Below, piece by piece: positions 29,202 to 38,005 of a stretch of DNA of 64,000 nucleotides; position 1 is the first letter of the stretch, and the number at the start of each line of letters is the position of its first letter. Under the pieces are notes generated by a model, which was given only the letters and a program-made list of their open reading frames with translations, had not been told where the DNA came from and searched no databases. The position numbers were made by a program, and so were the translations under genes. Source of the DNA: Ignavibacteriales bacterium (lineage in GTDB: Bacteria > Bacteroidota > Ignavibacteria > Ignavibacteriales > Melioribacteraceae); NCBI GenBank assembly GCA_026390795.1, contig JAPLFG010000004.1, positions 231,604-295,603 of the forward strand, in the 5' to 3' direction.

Positions 29202-29966
29202 TCAAATAGTACCCGTATAAATTTCAGTGTCAAGTTCAAAAATAATTTTTCCTTCCGACTGAAATCTATTGAATGCCAATTCAAGTCCTTTGAATAGCGG
29301 TTCATAATTCTTTTCACCGGGGAGCGGGCAATAAGACGAAGAAGTTGCTCTTCCGCAGAGTGATTCAAAATCAAAGATCTGCCTGTTCGGCAAAACCGTT
29401 TTATCATATGATCTGAAAAATTTGTCGTAATCATCTTTCGTCAGATTGGTCTGCGAAACTTCATTATAATCATTCGCGTATTTTTTCAGCAGCTCTTCAT
29501 ATTCCATTAAAAATGGATTATCGATTTTCCGGTTATTAAAAAGTACGGCAACATTTTTTTCTTTTTTTAGTATCCGCGTGAATTCCTCTTTCGCTTTTTT
29601 TTTATCGATCCAATGAAATGCTTGGGCGCAGACAACCGCGTCAATTGTATTCTCCGCCAGACTCGTATTTTCTGCGTCCCCTTCCACCGGCACATAGTTC
29701 TTCTGATCCGACAGAAAAATTTTTGACGCTTCTCTCATCTCATTATTCGGTTCAATACCGTAAATTGTCTTTACACGATTGTTGAACAACTGTGTGAATT
29801 TACCTGTACCGGAACCAATATCCGCAACTTCAGAATCTTGGTTCAGATCAAATTGTTCAATTATTAGATTTACCGATCCAACCGGGTAGTCCGGTCTATA
29901 CTGTAAGTAATCTTCTACTCTGTTTGAGAATCTTCTTCTTGGATCCATATAATAATGATCTTTCAC
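29202..29966 (-). CDS. class I SAM-dependent methyltransferase
   Basis: A 254-residue soluble methyltransferase. The start RRRFSNRVEDYLQYRPDYP is typical of the UbiE/type-11-like group. SAM motif I is VADIGSGTGKF, motif II region GIEPNNEM, and the post-I acidic residue sits in EGDAENTSL, followed by AVVCAQAFHWID. The C-terminus is helical. The substrate is unknown. The frame starts at a GTG (29966) without a strong SD. An ATG at 29948 is an alternative that would remove six residues. Confidence 0.82.
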   Translation of the reverse strand: MKDHYYMDPRRRFSNRVEDYLQYRPDYPVGSVNLIIEQFDLNQDSEVADIGSGTGKFTQLFNNRVKTIYGIEPNNEMREASKIFLSDQKNYVPVEGDAENTSLAENTIDAVVCAQAFHWIDKKKAKEEFTRILKKEKNVAVLFNNRKIDNPFLMEYEELLKKYANDYNEVSQTNLTKDDYDKFFRSYDKTVLPNRQIFDFESLCGRATSSSYCPLPGEKNYEPLFKGLELAFNRFQSEGKIIFELDTEIYTGTI

Positions 29967-29997
29967 TTTTATGCAGCATTATCATTTAATGTTGTTG

Positions 29998-30017
29998 AGA
30001 CGCAGCATACTGCGTCT
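29998..30017. repeat. short palindrome
   Basis: An 8-bp perfect stem (AGACGCAG / CTGCGTCT) with a 4-nt loop, upstream of the methyltransferase start. Resembles a dispersed REP-type palindrome. Confidence 0.5.
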
Positions 30018-30049
30018 TCTTATTGTAATATCCTAATTCATCTTTATTT

Positions 30050-30074
30050 GAGACGTTGCACGCAAAGCCTCTAC
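30050..30074. repeat. degenerate GAGACGTTGC palindrome
   Basis: Two 10-bp arms (GAGACGTTGC and GCAAAGCCTC) pair at 8 of 10 positions. It resembles a widespread palindromic repeat that has begun to decay. Confidence 0.4.
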
Positions 30075-30086
30075 TTTACAATTCTT

Positions 30087-30230
30087 TTATGGATTTCTAT
30101 TCTGAATTAGGCTTATCCATTTTTCGATTTGATCAATTACTTTGCCGGTATTGTAAAACATTTCATCATCATCGAAGCATAAAAATTTTATTCACTCCGC
30201 TTTTCCAAATTTCAATCAAAAAATGATTTT
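30087..30230 (-). pseudogene. short frameshifted coding relic
   Basis: On the minus strand one frame reads EIWKSGVNKIF and, after an A/T-homopolymer, the neighbouring frame continues FLCFDDDEMFYNTGK and VIDQIEKWISLIQNRNP up to a stop. Amino-acid composition looks protein-like in both halves, suggesting a small gene broken by a frameshift. I do not recognise the family. It directly follows the response-regulator stop codon. Confidence 0.3.
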
Positions 30231-30364
30231 AGATTTCTTTAGGACAAGTTAATAAAAATCCTAGTTCATTTTATGAAGATCAAAAATTGACACTGGGAGA
30301 AAGATTTTTTTAAAATTGCATTACTCGAAAGAATTTACAATTACAAGACAGAATTATTATTTTC

Positions 30365-31024
30365 TTAGTTTGATAGGGCTGTAAATTCGATAGCATATTT
30401 TAGCAGATGACTTGGTGACTTGAGATTTAATTTGTCAATCAATTGTGAGCGGAGAGAATCAACTGTTCTTTTATTCAAGTTCAGTTTTTCGGCAATTTCC
30501 TGGCTGGTCATCCCTTTAGCAATATGAATTAAAACTTCTTCTTCACGCTTTGTTAAACCATTATATTCTATTTTACTTTCTTCGTTATCAGCCAGAAAAG
30601 ATTTCTTTTTTAATTCTTCAATTTCTTTTTCTGATTTGCCCCAAAAATATTTTCCGCCGTTCGAAACGCATTCAAGAGAACGTCTCAATTCATCCATACT
30701 TAAACTTTTATTAACATATCCGGAGGCACCAATTTTTAACGCTTTTAATAAGTAATCTTCGGTTTCATGCATTGTAAGAAAGATTATCTTCGCCATGCTA
30801 TCCAGATTAATTATACTCTTTGCCGCAATTAATCCATCCATGCTCGGCATTGATATATCGCACAGAACAATATCGGGCTTGTTCAATTTATACTTATTGA
30901 TCATTTCAATACCGTTTTGGGCTTCTGCTACGACGAACATATTCTGGTATGAATTAAGATAATAAGCGAGTGCCATTCTTGTAATAGCCTGATCCTCAGC
31001 AATTAATATTCTTATATCTTTCAA
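30365..31024 (-). CDS. NarL/FixJ-type response regulator
   Basis: A 219-residue two-component regulator. The receiver domain begins IRILIAEDQ and the phospho-acceptor Asp is in LCDISMPSMDG (residue 56 in this numbering). The switch residues are Thr in FLTMHE and Lys in YVNKS. The C-terminal LuxR-type HTH (about 155-215) has TKREEEVLIHIAKGMTSQEIAEKLNLNK. The start is assigned to a TTG at 31024 because GAGG lies 6 nt upstream. An in-frame TTG at 31036 is possible but poorly placed. No cognate kinase is adjacent. Two palindromes in the upstream region could be its operators. Confidence 0.88.
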   Translation of the reverse strand: MKDIRILIAEDQAITRMALAYYLNSYQNMFVVAEAQNGIEMINKYKLNKPDIVLCDISMPSMDGLIAAKSIINLDSMAKIIFLTMHETEDYLLKALKIGASGYVNKSLSMDELRRSLECVSNGGKYFWGKSEKEIEELKKKSFLADNEESKIEYNGLTKREEEVLIHIAKGMTSQEIAEKLNLNKRTVDSLRSQLIDKLNLKSPSHLLKYAIEFTALSN

Positions 31025-31216
31025 CAAAAGCCTCAAGATTTAAAGTAGACATTTTAATAAGATTGATTTACAATCAATTTTCTAACGATTTTCAATAAAT
31101 TTGCGGTTGAATTGGAGTAGTTTAAAATACAGCATTTCAACCCGGTGTAGGTTGTTTCACCTCACATCATCAATTTATAAGCCAAATAAAATGTAATAAG
31201 AGATTTTCAATAATAT

Positions 31217-31234
31217 ATTAGTAGTTCTACTAAT
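31217..31234. promoter_or_regulatory. operator-like palindrome 1
   Basis: A perfect inverted repeat ATTAGTAG-TT-CTACTAAT in the divergent intergenic region. The second copy of the motif lies 53 bp away, centre to centre. Confidence 0.5.
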
Positions 31235-31270
31235 GTTTTTAACTTTTTACCTCATTTTTGGCTAAAAAGT

Positions 31271-31286
31271 TTAGTACTTGTACTAA
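31271..31286. promoter_or_regulatory. operator-like palindrome 2
   Basis: A perfect inverted repeat TTAGTAC-TT-GTACTAA that shares the TTAGTA...TACTAA arms with palindrome 1. Confidence 0.5.
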
Positions 31287-31534
31287 TAGACGGGTATTTC
31301 GATATATATGAATTGGAATCTCAACTGCAATTCGTTTTTTTAAAACCGGAATAATTGACTGGCAGTCAGGAATAAAAATCAGCCGACTTTCTTCTTTGTA
31401 TTGTCTTTACTTAGCTGACTTGATACTGCATTTTTGGTAAATTGCTTCAGTAAAAATTACATGGTTTTATAATTTTGTTCAATAATGTTCTACTTAAACT
31501 ATTATAAACTAAAAATCGAATATAAATAAGCAAC

Positions 31535-32878
31535 GTGACTCTTCGAACGCATATAAAAGAAACAATAAAACTTGCACTTCCTATTTCAGTCGGGCAACTA
31601 GGACATGTAATGCTAGGAGTTGTTGACAGTGTGATGGTCGGAAAGGTCGGTTCTGCTTCATTGGCTGCGGCATCCTTAGTAAACGGAATCTTCTTTTTGA
31701 TCCTTGTGATCGGAATTGGACTCTCTATGGCGGCGACGCCTCTTATAGCAATGGCAAAGGGCGCGGGTAAATTAGATGATTGCGGAAAAATCCTTAACCA
31801 TTCCCTAGTGGTAAATTCTGTCTTTTCAATTCTCCTAATAACCGGTACATTCGGATTTTCTTTCCTTATCCCATATCTTAATCAGCCGCGTGAAGTAGTC
31901 AAAGAAGCGGTTCCTTATCTACAAGTTTTATCTATTTCGGTAATTCCGTTCATACTTTTTCAGACTTACAGACAATTTTTAGAAGGTCTCTCTATTCCAA
32001 ATCCTCCTATGTATATTGCGATTTTCGCAAATCTATTTAATGCATTTTTCAATTGGATCTTTATTTACGGAAAATTCGGATTTCCGCCTTGGGGATTATT
32101 CGGTGCGGGGGTAGCAACAACATTAACACGCTGGACTATGGCTGCGGTCTTATTCTATTTTGTTCTTAACTATAATAGAGTGCAGATATATAAACCTCAA
32201 ATAAAAATCAAAGCGTTAGATTTTTCATTAATTAAAAAACTTATAAGCATTGGATTGCCAAGCGGCTTTCAATATTTTCTTGAAGTTGCAGCATTTTCAT
32301 TTGCCGCTATAATGATCGGGTGGCTTGGAAAGGCGCAACTTGCTGCACATCAGATTGCAATTAATCTGGCATCGATAACATACATGATAATACTTGGTAT
32401 TTCTTCGGCAGGAACAATTAGGGTTGGAGAAGCAGCCGGGAAAAAAGATATCACACAAGTAAGACGCGCCGGATTCAGCACACTCGGGTTAGCCTCCTCA
32501 TTAATGTTTTGTTTCGGTGTTTCTTTTATTTTATTAAGAAATTTTTTACCAACTCTTTATATCAAAGAGATAGAAGTAATTGCAGTTGCGTCTAAACTTT
32601 TAATTATAGCCGCACTTTTCCAAATTTTTGACGGGCTTCAGGCAACTGGTATTGGCGTTCTCCGCGGTTTAACCGACACAAAGATTCCAATGTTGATCTC
32701 TTTTGCGGCATACTGGATGATTGGAATTCCAATTGCAATAATTTTAGGATTTTATTATAAGCTCGGTGCGGTTGGAATCTGGATCGGACTTCTTATTGGA
32801 TTGGCTTCTGTTGGAATTACAATGCTTTTTAGATTTAACAGCAAGAGTAAAATTATATATCAGAACGGATCAAACTAA
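31535..32878 (+). CDS. MATE family efflux transporter
   Basis: A 447-residue, 12-helix inner-membrane exporter that uses Na+ or H+ to expel drugs or metabolites. The two MATE halves are seen as LALPISVGQLGHVMLGVVDSVMVGKVG and LISIGLPSGFQYFLEVAAFSFAAIMIGWLG. Length is normal. The start is a GTG without a strong SD. It is divergent from the NarL-type regulator and has a long upstream region with two palindromes, so regulated expression is plausible. It is followed after 74 bp by an EamA transporter. Confidence 0.93.
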   Translation: MTLRTHIKETIKLALPISVGQLGHVMLGVVDSVMVGKVGSASLAAASLVNGIFFLILVIGIGLSMAATPLIAMAKGAGKLDDCGKILNHSLVVNSVFSILLITGTFGFSFLIPYLNQPREVVKEAVPYLQVLSISVIPFILFQTYRQFLEGLSIPNPPMYIAIFANLFNAFFNWIFIYGKFGFPPWGLFGAGVATTLTRWTMAAVLFYFVLNYNRVQIYKPQIKIKALDFSLIKKLISIGLPSGFQYFLEVAAFSFAAIMIGWLGKAQLAAHQIAINLASITYMIILGISSAGTIRVGEAAGKKDITQVRRAGFSTLGLASSLMFCFGVSFILLRNFLPTLYIKEIEVIAVASKLLIIAALFQIFDGLQATGIGVLRGLTDTKIPMLISFAAYWMIGIPIAIILGFYYKLGAVGIWIGLLIGLASVGITMLFRFNSKSKIIYQNGSN

Positions 32879-32952
32879 ATTACATTTACATATAAAATAA
32901 TTTTTATCTTTGCCCACAAATTTTTAAGAATAATTTTAAGATAGAACAACTG

Positions 32953-33864
32953 ATGAGCCGATTTGCCCCGATATTTGTAATAGTAGCCGCAGCATTATGG
33001 GGAATTGATGGAATAATATTGAGACCCGCTTTATACAGTTTACCTGTACCGCTTGTTGTACTAATAGAAAGTTCAGTAGTGGCTTTAATCCTTTCACCAA
33101 TTTTTATAAGACAATATCCAAAATTAAAATTACTCAACAGAAAAGATTGGCTTGCATTTTTAGGAGTCGCATTATTCGGCGGTGCAATTGGAACAATGGC
33201 AATAACAAAAGCCCTCTTCTATGTAAATTTTGTAAATCTGTCGATAGTAATTTTGATTCAGAAACTGCAGCCGGTCTTCGCATTAACTTTTGCTGCATTT
33301 ATATTAAAAGAAAGACTTCCTAAAATATTTTTCTTTTGGGCTGCCCTAGCCGTTATTGGCGCTTATATAATGACGTTCGGATATTCTCTTCCGGTTTTGG
33401 ATACAGGAAATAAAACATTAATTGCTGCCGGACTTTCACTCATCGCCGCGATAAGTTTCAGTTCTTCAACTGTTTTTAGCAAAAGAGCATTGCGAAATGT
33501 TGGATTTGAGTTGGGGACTTATCTAAGGTTTTTACTCTCGGCAATCATAATGTTAGTAATAGCTTCATCCATGGGAGATATTAAGAATATTGTAAATGTT
33601 TCGTCAACTCAATGGTGGATTTTTCTTTTAATAGCTTTTACAACCGGCGGTGCTGCAATATTTCTCTACTACTACGGCTTAAAAAAAATTACTGCTTCTG
33701 TAGCAACTATTTGCGAATTAGCATTTCCAATGACTGCCGTTGTACTTGAATATTTTATTCATGGGAATATTTTAAATCCGGTTCAATGGATGGGTGTGGC
33801 GCTTCTTATTTTTAGTATAATTAAAGTATCGGGAGTAAAATTTATCGGTCCGGTTTCAAAATAA
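32953..33864 (+). CDS. EamA/DMT family transporter
   Basis: A 303-residue membrane protein with 10 predicted helices and two EamA repeats. The first repeat begins PIFVIVAAALWGIDGIILRP and the second ISFSSSTVFSKRALRNVG. The family exports amino acids, nucleosides or other small metabolites. Substrate is not predictable. Same strand as the MATE gene (74 bp gap) and almost touching the convergent gene (8 bp). Confidence 0.9.
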   Translation: MSRFAPIFVIVAAALWGIDGIILRPALYSLPVPLVVLIESSVVALILSPIFIRQYPKLKLLNRKDWLAFLGVALFGGAIGTMAITKALFYVNFVNLSIVILIQKLQPVFALTFAAFILKERLPKIFFFWAALAVIGAYIMTFGYSLPVLDTGNKTLIAAGLSLIAAISFSSSTVFSKRALRNVGFELGTYLRFLLSAIIMLVIASSMGDIKNIVNVSSTQWWIFLLIAFTTGGAAIFLYYYGLKKITASVATICELAFPMTAVVLEYFIHGNILNPVQWMGVALLIFSIIKVSGVKFIGPVSK

Positions 33865-33871
33865 ATCAGCT

Positions 33872-34741
33872 TTACTTTTCTATTTTATTTGCAACTTCTG
33901 CAAGGATAACCCAGTTTTCTCCATCATTCTTCCAAACTCTCATATAATTGTACCGTTCGGATGTCATACTGCCGTTACTGATTTCCATTTCACCGTAAGT
34001 AAATCCAAGATCGTTCGATGAAGAGACCTTACCTCCAACCGGATTGAATTTATAATCAATCTTTTTTTGTGAAAGATAATTAATGATCTTCGTTGTGCCA
34101 ATGAATGGGTATTCGCCGTCTCTCAACAAACGTGAATCCTTATTTATAAATTTCTTATATGCAGATTCAGTTCCAATTTCTGCAATTAATTTAGCGAATG
34201 TACGATCAAGTTCAAACAGTTGATCTGCTTTTAATTCATTCTTTTTTATTATAGTTGAAGCCGGCTTTGATTTTGCGGCTTCATATTTAAGAGGTTCAAA
34301 TTGATCAGAGGGTTTTTCATTATTATTCCCGTAATCAATTACAAATTTGAACTCACCGTCCGATTGTCTTTGCCAGACTGTGCAAAAATTACCGAACCAA
34401 ATTGCAGCGCTGTCTTTATCTTTGCGGAATTCTGCCGGTCCGGTTGTAAATCCCATATCACCTTCTTTCGAAATTTCTGCATGAACCGGAAACCAGCTAA
34501 GCAATCCGGGTCTTTTTGGTGCATTGGTTAAGAAAGTTTTACCGTTCACAGGTCCGGGTCTAAATATAATTCCGTCGTCGGCAATAAATTTTAGAAATGA
34601 ATCCCTTGTTCCAATTTCTGCCGCACTGGCAGCAAATGAAAATTCTGTTGATATTAATTGATTCTGATCCATTTTCTTTTTTTGTGCGAATATCTGTGAA
34701 GTGACAAACAAGAATATAAATCCTAAAATTAAATGTTTCAT
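33872..34741 (-). CDS. exported protein with two NTF2/SnoaL-like domains
   Basis: A 289-residue protein with a Sec signal (MKHLILGFIFLFVTSQIFAQ). It contains two copies of a DUF4440-like unit: copy 1 (about 30-145) with AAEIGTRDSFLKFIADDGI and copy 2 (about 170-285) with IAEIGTESAYKKFINKDSR, each ending in a Trp-containing strand (WQRQSDGEFKFVIDYG and WKNDGENWVILAEV). The duplication within one chain mimics the dimer typical of NTF2-like folds. Start at the ATG 34741 (AGGT upstream) rather than the in-frame TTG at 34753. Function unknown. Confidence 0.75.
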   Translation of the reverse strand: MKHLILGFIFLFVTSQIFAQKKKMDQNQLISTEFSFAASAAEIGTRDSFLKFIADDGIIFRPGPVNGKTFLTNAPKRPGLLSWFPVHAEISKEGDMGFTTGPAEFRKDKDSAAIWFGNFCTVWQRQSDGEFKFVIDYGNNNEKPSDQFEPLKYEAAKSKPASTIIKKNELKADQLFELDRTFAKLIAEIGTESAYKKFINKDSRLLRDGEYPFIGTTKIINYLSQKKIDYKFNPVGGKVSSSNDLGFTYGEMEISNGSMTSERYNYMRVWKNDGENWVILAEVANKIEK

Positions 34742-34809
34742 CTTTACCTGCAATTTTGTGTCAAACTTAACTCAACAATCTTTTTTCAACAAGGTAATAA
34801 TAATGGAAC

Positions 34810-35310
34810 TTACTTTTCTTTTTTCTCCAATTTAATAGAAACTGAATTTATGCAGTAACGCTGACCTGTCGGTTTTGGACCGTCATCGAATATATGACCG
34901 AGATGACTTCCGCACGTAGCACACATTACTTCGATCCTGTGCATGCCAAAACTATAATCATCTTTGGTAATAACATTTTTATTATTCATCACATCATAAA
35001 AACTCGGCCAGCCGCAATCGCTGTCAAATTTTGTGTCCGAGCTGAACAATTCAGCACCGCATGCTGCACACTTATATATTCCTTTACCTCTCGAACTCCA
35101 GTATTCGCCTGTAAATGGCTGCTCTGTTCCCTTTTCACGTAATACGTGATATTGTTCGGGCGTCAATATTTCCTTCCATTCTTTCTCGGTTTTCTGGATT
35201 TTAAAAGACATCTCTTTGCCTTTCGATTGATTTGATTTTTCATTTTGTTGTGCACAAGCAGAATATAGAGGAAGACTGATAATTATCATTAAGAAAATTA
35301 TCCTTCTCAT
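34810..35310 (-). CDS. msrB: peptide methionine-R-sulfoxide reductase MsrB, exported
   Basis: A 166-residue repair enzyme that reduces methionine-R-sulfoxide in proteins. The N-terminus is a signal sequence ending in YSAC (Cys19), so it may be a lipoprotein. The catalytic Cys153 is in RYCINS, the putative resolving Cys99 in DSDCGWPSF, and two CxxC pairs (81/84 and 130/133) form the structural zinc site. His residues in HRIEV and GHIF are in place. AAGGAA precedes the ATG. Export places the repair activity in the envelope, matching the other stress genes here. Confidence 0.95.
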   Translation of the reverse strand: MRRIIFLMIIISLPLYSACAQQNEKSNQSKGKEMSFKIQKTEKEWKEILTPEQYHVLREKGTEQPFTGEYWSSRGKGIYKCAACGAELFSSDTKFDSDCGWPSFYDVMNNKNVITKDDYSFGMHRIEVMCATCGSHLGHIFDDGPKPTGQRYCINSVSIKLEKKEK

Positions 35311-35394
35311 AATTATTCCTTTCTGTTATATAATTATAAACGATGGTGATTCTGGAAAAGTTCTTTGGAACGGAAAATAAATGAAATCAATTCA

Positions 35395-36375
35395 CTAATT
35401 TATTTTCTTTTTATACTCTTCAGTTTCTTCAAGTGAATTAAAATAACCGATACGGACACGGTACCATTTAACACCTCTCAGAGTTCCTTCTGTTAGAAAA
35501 GCATTGTGTCCTTTTGCTTTTAGTCTTTGGACTTCTTTTTCTGCTTTTGGCTTATTCTTCCACGAAGAAACTTGAAAAGAATATTTTGTTCCTTCCTTAA
35601 AAATCATTTCCTTAGGATTTGTTCCAACAGGTAATTCTTTTAACCTAGAATCGATGACCGGTTTTTGTTTTTCAAGGTTTGTGGTTTGTTTTGATTCAGA
35701 TGGATTTTTTGTTTTATCAATTATTGGTCTGGTTGGAATTGATTTTACATCTTCTTTTGGAGCAGTTACTTTTTGGACAGAATCTTTTTTACTAAGATAA
35801 AGAGCAACTCTGTCGTTACTTTTATTATTTTCATTTTTCAAAGTCTTTGAAGGATCATCATTTGATTTCTCTTCTTGCTCTTTAACAGCCAATTTGTTTG
35901 TATTATTTGTGTTCTGAGATGAATCTTTTTGTTCAACTATTCCGGTTTCAATTCCTAAATATTCAACAGCTTTATTGAATATCGCCGTCATAGTTTCATT
36001 ACCCTCAATTTGGATGGAAAAATTTTCACTCCCGGAAGCAAATCCCGGTAAGGATGTTTCACCGAGTATTTTTTGATTTTTGTCATAATATAATGTTCCA
36101 ATCACAGTGTATTTGCGTGAATTTGAGTTGAATAAGAGTTGTGTCTTAATACTTGTTGCTTCCTTTCCTAATGAAGTAATAATTTGAGGTTTTTTATAAA
36201 CTGTAATACTAAGAACTGTGATTTGATTTTCAAATTTTTTGATACTCGATGTATCAACATATACTGTTTGATCTTTGGCTTCAAAAACTTTTTCCCACTT
36301 TGGTCCGGGAGATTGAGCAAATATTCTTATTGTAGAGATTAAAATAACCGCAGCGATTAAAATTTTTCTTTTCAT
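35395..36375 (-). CDS. exported SPOR-domain protein
   Basis: A 326-residue exported protein. A Sec signal (about 1-20) is followed by a small beta domain (about 25-145, WEKVFEAKDQTVYVDTSSI). Next comes a long low-complexity Lys/Asn/Ser/Thr linker (about 145-250), then a C-terminal SPOR domain (about 255-326, KYSFQVSSWKNKPKAEKEV and WYRVRIGYF). SPOR domains bind denuded peptidoglycan glycan strands, often at division sites, so a cell-wall role is likely. It is transcribed divergently from the nuo operon. Confidence 0.85.
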   Translation of the reverse strand: MKRKILIAAVILISTIRIFAQSPGPKWEKVFEAKDQTVYVDTSSIKKFENQITVLSITVYKKPQIITSLGKEATSIKTQLLFNSNSRKYTVIGTLYYDKNQKILGETSLPGFASGSENFSIQIEGNETMTAIFNKAVEYLGIETGIVEQKDSSQNTNNTNKLAVKEQEEKSNDDPSKTLKNENNKSNDRVALYLSKKDSVQKVTAPKEDVKSIPTRPIIDKTKNPSESKQTTNLEKQKPVIDSRLKELPVGTNPKEMIFKEGTKYSFQVSSWKNKPKAEKEVQRLKAKGHNAFLTEGTLRGVKWYRVRIGYFNSLEETEEYKKKIN

Positions 36376-36474
36376 CTTTTCTTCTGTTTTGGTTTCTATA
36401 CTAAGTAAATTTAGTTAAAAATTTACTTTCATTGGAAAAATGTTACACTTCAATAAAATGTTTTTATAGATTTC

Positions 36475-36503
36475 TTGACAAAAATACTTTGATATGCTAT
36501 TTT
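36475..36503 (+). promoter_or_regulatory. predicted nuo operon promoter
   Basis: TTGACA (36475-36480), 17-nt spacer, TATTTT (36498-36503), placing the transcript start about 15 bp before the nuoA ATG. It is the best match in this stretch and sits where a nuo promoter should be. Confidence 0.7.
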
Positions 36504-36526
36504 CACAGCAACTTTTTTGAAAGGTT

Positions 36527-36934
36527 ATGCTCACTGAATTTGGCAAAATTTTAATCTTCATGATGCTTGCAGCTATTTTCGTAATAGTTGTATTCATTAT
36601 TTCTAAACTTCTAAGTCCGGATCGTCCTACAAAAGAAAAATATTTAACCTACGAATGCGGTGAAAATCCTCAAGGATCACCTTGGGTTAAGTTTAATATT
36701 CGTTTTTATGTTATTGCCCTAATTTTTTTAATCTTCGATGTGGAAGTAGTTCTTCTTTTCCCCTGGGCACTGACATATAAAGAATATGGTTTTTACGGTC
36801 TCGCTGTTGGATTGATTTTCCTGCTTGTCCTTGGTCTTGGAATGGCATATGAATGGAGAAAAGGTGATTTGGAATGGGCCCGTCCGCAACCTAAAGCACC
36901 AAAACTTGACGAAATACTTAACTCAAAATCCTAA
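36527..36934 (+). CDS. nuoA: NADH-quinone oxidoreductase subunit A
   Basis: A 135-residue membrane subunit of complex I with three helices. The conserved loop YECGENPQGSPWVKFNIRFYVIALIFLIFDVEVVLLFPWA contains the Cys and acidic residues near the quinone site. First gene of the nuoABC-D-HIJKLMN operon, just downstream of a good promoter. Confidence 0.95.
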   Translation: MLTEFGKILIFMMLAAIFVIVVFIISKLLSPDRPTKEKYLTYECGENPQGSPWVKFNIRFYVIALIFLIFDVEVVLLFPWALTYKEYGFYGLAVGLIFLLVLGLGMAYEWRKGDLEWARPQPKAPKLDEILNSKS

Positions 36935-36954
36935 ACCGGAAAGAGAAATAATAG

Positions 36955-37446
36955 ATGGGTTTACTAGATAAAGAATTTTCCGACGGCAACATTGTTATAG
37001 CCAGAGCAGAAGATTTAATGAATTGGGCACGCCTCTCATCTATTTGGCAGCTTGGTTTCGGTCTTGCTTGCTGTGCAATCGAAATGATGGCAACTTCAGC
37101 TTCCCACTACGATTTTGACCGATTTGGTGTTATACCTAGAAATACTCCACGACAGGCAGATGCAATTATTATTTCCGGAACCGTAACTTTAAAGATGGCT
37201 ACACGAATTAAAAGATTATACGAACAGATGCCGGACCCTAAATACATTATCTCAATGGGAAGCTGCGCAAATTGCGGTGGTCCTTATTGGGAACATGGTT
37301 ACCATGTTTTGAAAGGAATAGACAGAGTTATTCCAGTTGATGTTTATGTCCCAGGCTGCCCGCCAAGACCAGAAGCATTATTAGAAGGTTTACTAAAATT
37401 ACAAGACAAAATCCGTCATGAATCTATGAGAAAGAAAACGGTATGA
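36955..37446 (+). CDS. nuoB: NADH-quinone oxidoreductase subunit B (cluster N2)
   Basis: A 163-residue subunit that carries the terminal 4Fe-4S cluster N2, which hands electrons to quinone. The ligand Cys residues are in [17 protein letters not shown] and VPGCPPRPE. Gene stop and the nuoC start overlap (ATGA), indicating translational coupling. Confidence 0.96.
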   Translation: MGLLDKEFSDGNIVIARAEDLMNWARLSSIWQLGFGLACCAIEMMATSASHYDFDRFGVIPRNTPRQADAIIISGTVTLKMATRIKRLYEQMPDPKYIISMGSCANCGGPYWEHGYHVLKGIDRVIPVDVYVPGCPPRPEALLEGLLKLQDKIRHESMRKKTV

Positions 37447-37973
37447 AGAATCCGGAAGAAATTTTCGATTTATTAAAAAAAGAATTTGGTGAAATCATTC
37501 TTGGATTAGATAAAGAGACTCCAGTTGATCCGGTAATTTCAGTTGATCCCATGCAAATACATAAAGTCGGAGCATTTTTAAAGGATAGTGAAGAGCTTAA
37601 ATTTGACAGCTTGATGGTTCTCTCCGGGGTGGACGATGCAAATGGCACAAAAGCCAAAGATGAAGATGGCACAGATGTTATAAGTGGTGGAACTTTAAGC
37701 GTTTACTATCATTTACATTCCACAACTCTTAAGCACAAAATTGCAATAAAAGTCTCTTCTTCCAGAGAAAATTCAGTAGTTGAATCTGTATATAATATTT
37801 GGAGAACATCAGATTGGCACGAACGAGAAGCCTTCGATATGTTCGGGATCATATTTAATAATCATCCAGACTTGAGAAGAATATTGATGCCCTACGATTG
37901 GGATGCAGGTTTTCCTTTAAGAAAAGACTATAAGAATCCGGAATTTTATCAAGGAATGAAGGTTCCTTATTAG
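37443..37973 (+). CDS. nuoC: NADH-quinone oxidoreductase subunit C
   Basis: A 176-residue peripheral-arm subunit (30-kDa type) with the signature [10 protein letters not shown] followed by [23 protein letters not shown]. It is encoded as a separate gene and not fused to nuoD. Its TAG stop is immediately followed by the left inverted repeat of the four-helix-bundle unit, so anything inserted there would not have changed the protein. Confidence 0.95.
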   Translation: MKNPEEIFDLLKKEFGEIILGLDKETPVDPVISVDPMQIHKVGAFLKDSEELKFDSLMVLSGVDDANGTKAKDEDGTDVISGGTLSVYYHLHSTTLKHKIAIKVSSSRENSVVESVYNIWRTSDWHEREAFDMFGIIFNNHPDLRRILMPYDWDAGFPLRKDYKNPEFYQGMKVPY

Positions 37974-37987
37974 CTGCAAGCAACAAG
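37972..37987 (+). repeat. left inverted repeat of the four-helix-bundle unit
   Basis: AGCTGCAAGCAACAAG, beginning inside the nuoC stop codon. It is complementary at 15 of 16 positions to 38378-38393. Confidence 0.7.
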
Positions 37988-38005
37988 GTTTGAGATTCAA
38001 GATAG

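Larger units (their letters stand above)
29967..30364. other. gene-free interval with palindromes and a coding relic
   Basis: About 400 bp between a methyltransferase and a regulator gene. It holds two palindromes (29998-30017 and 30050-30074) and a short minus-strand coding relic (30087-30230), listed separately. No intact gene or RNA gene was recognised. Confidence 0.55.
31025..31534. other. long intergenic region between divergent regulator and MATE genes
   Basis: About 510 bp, AT-rich, without an ORF of note. The notable content is a pair of near-identical palindromes at 31217-31234 and 31271-31286, listed separately. It must contain the promoters of both divergent genes, but no clear -35/-10 pair was found. 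Confidence 0.5.
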
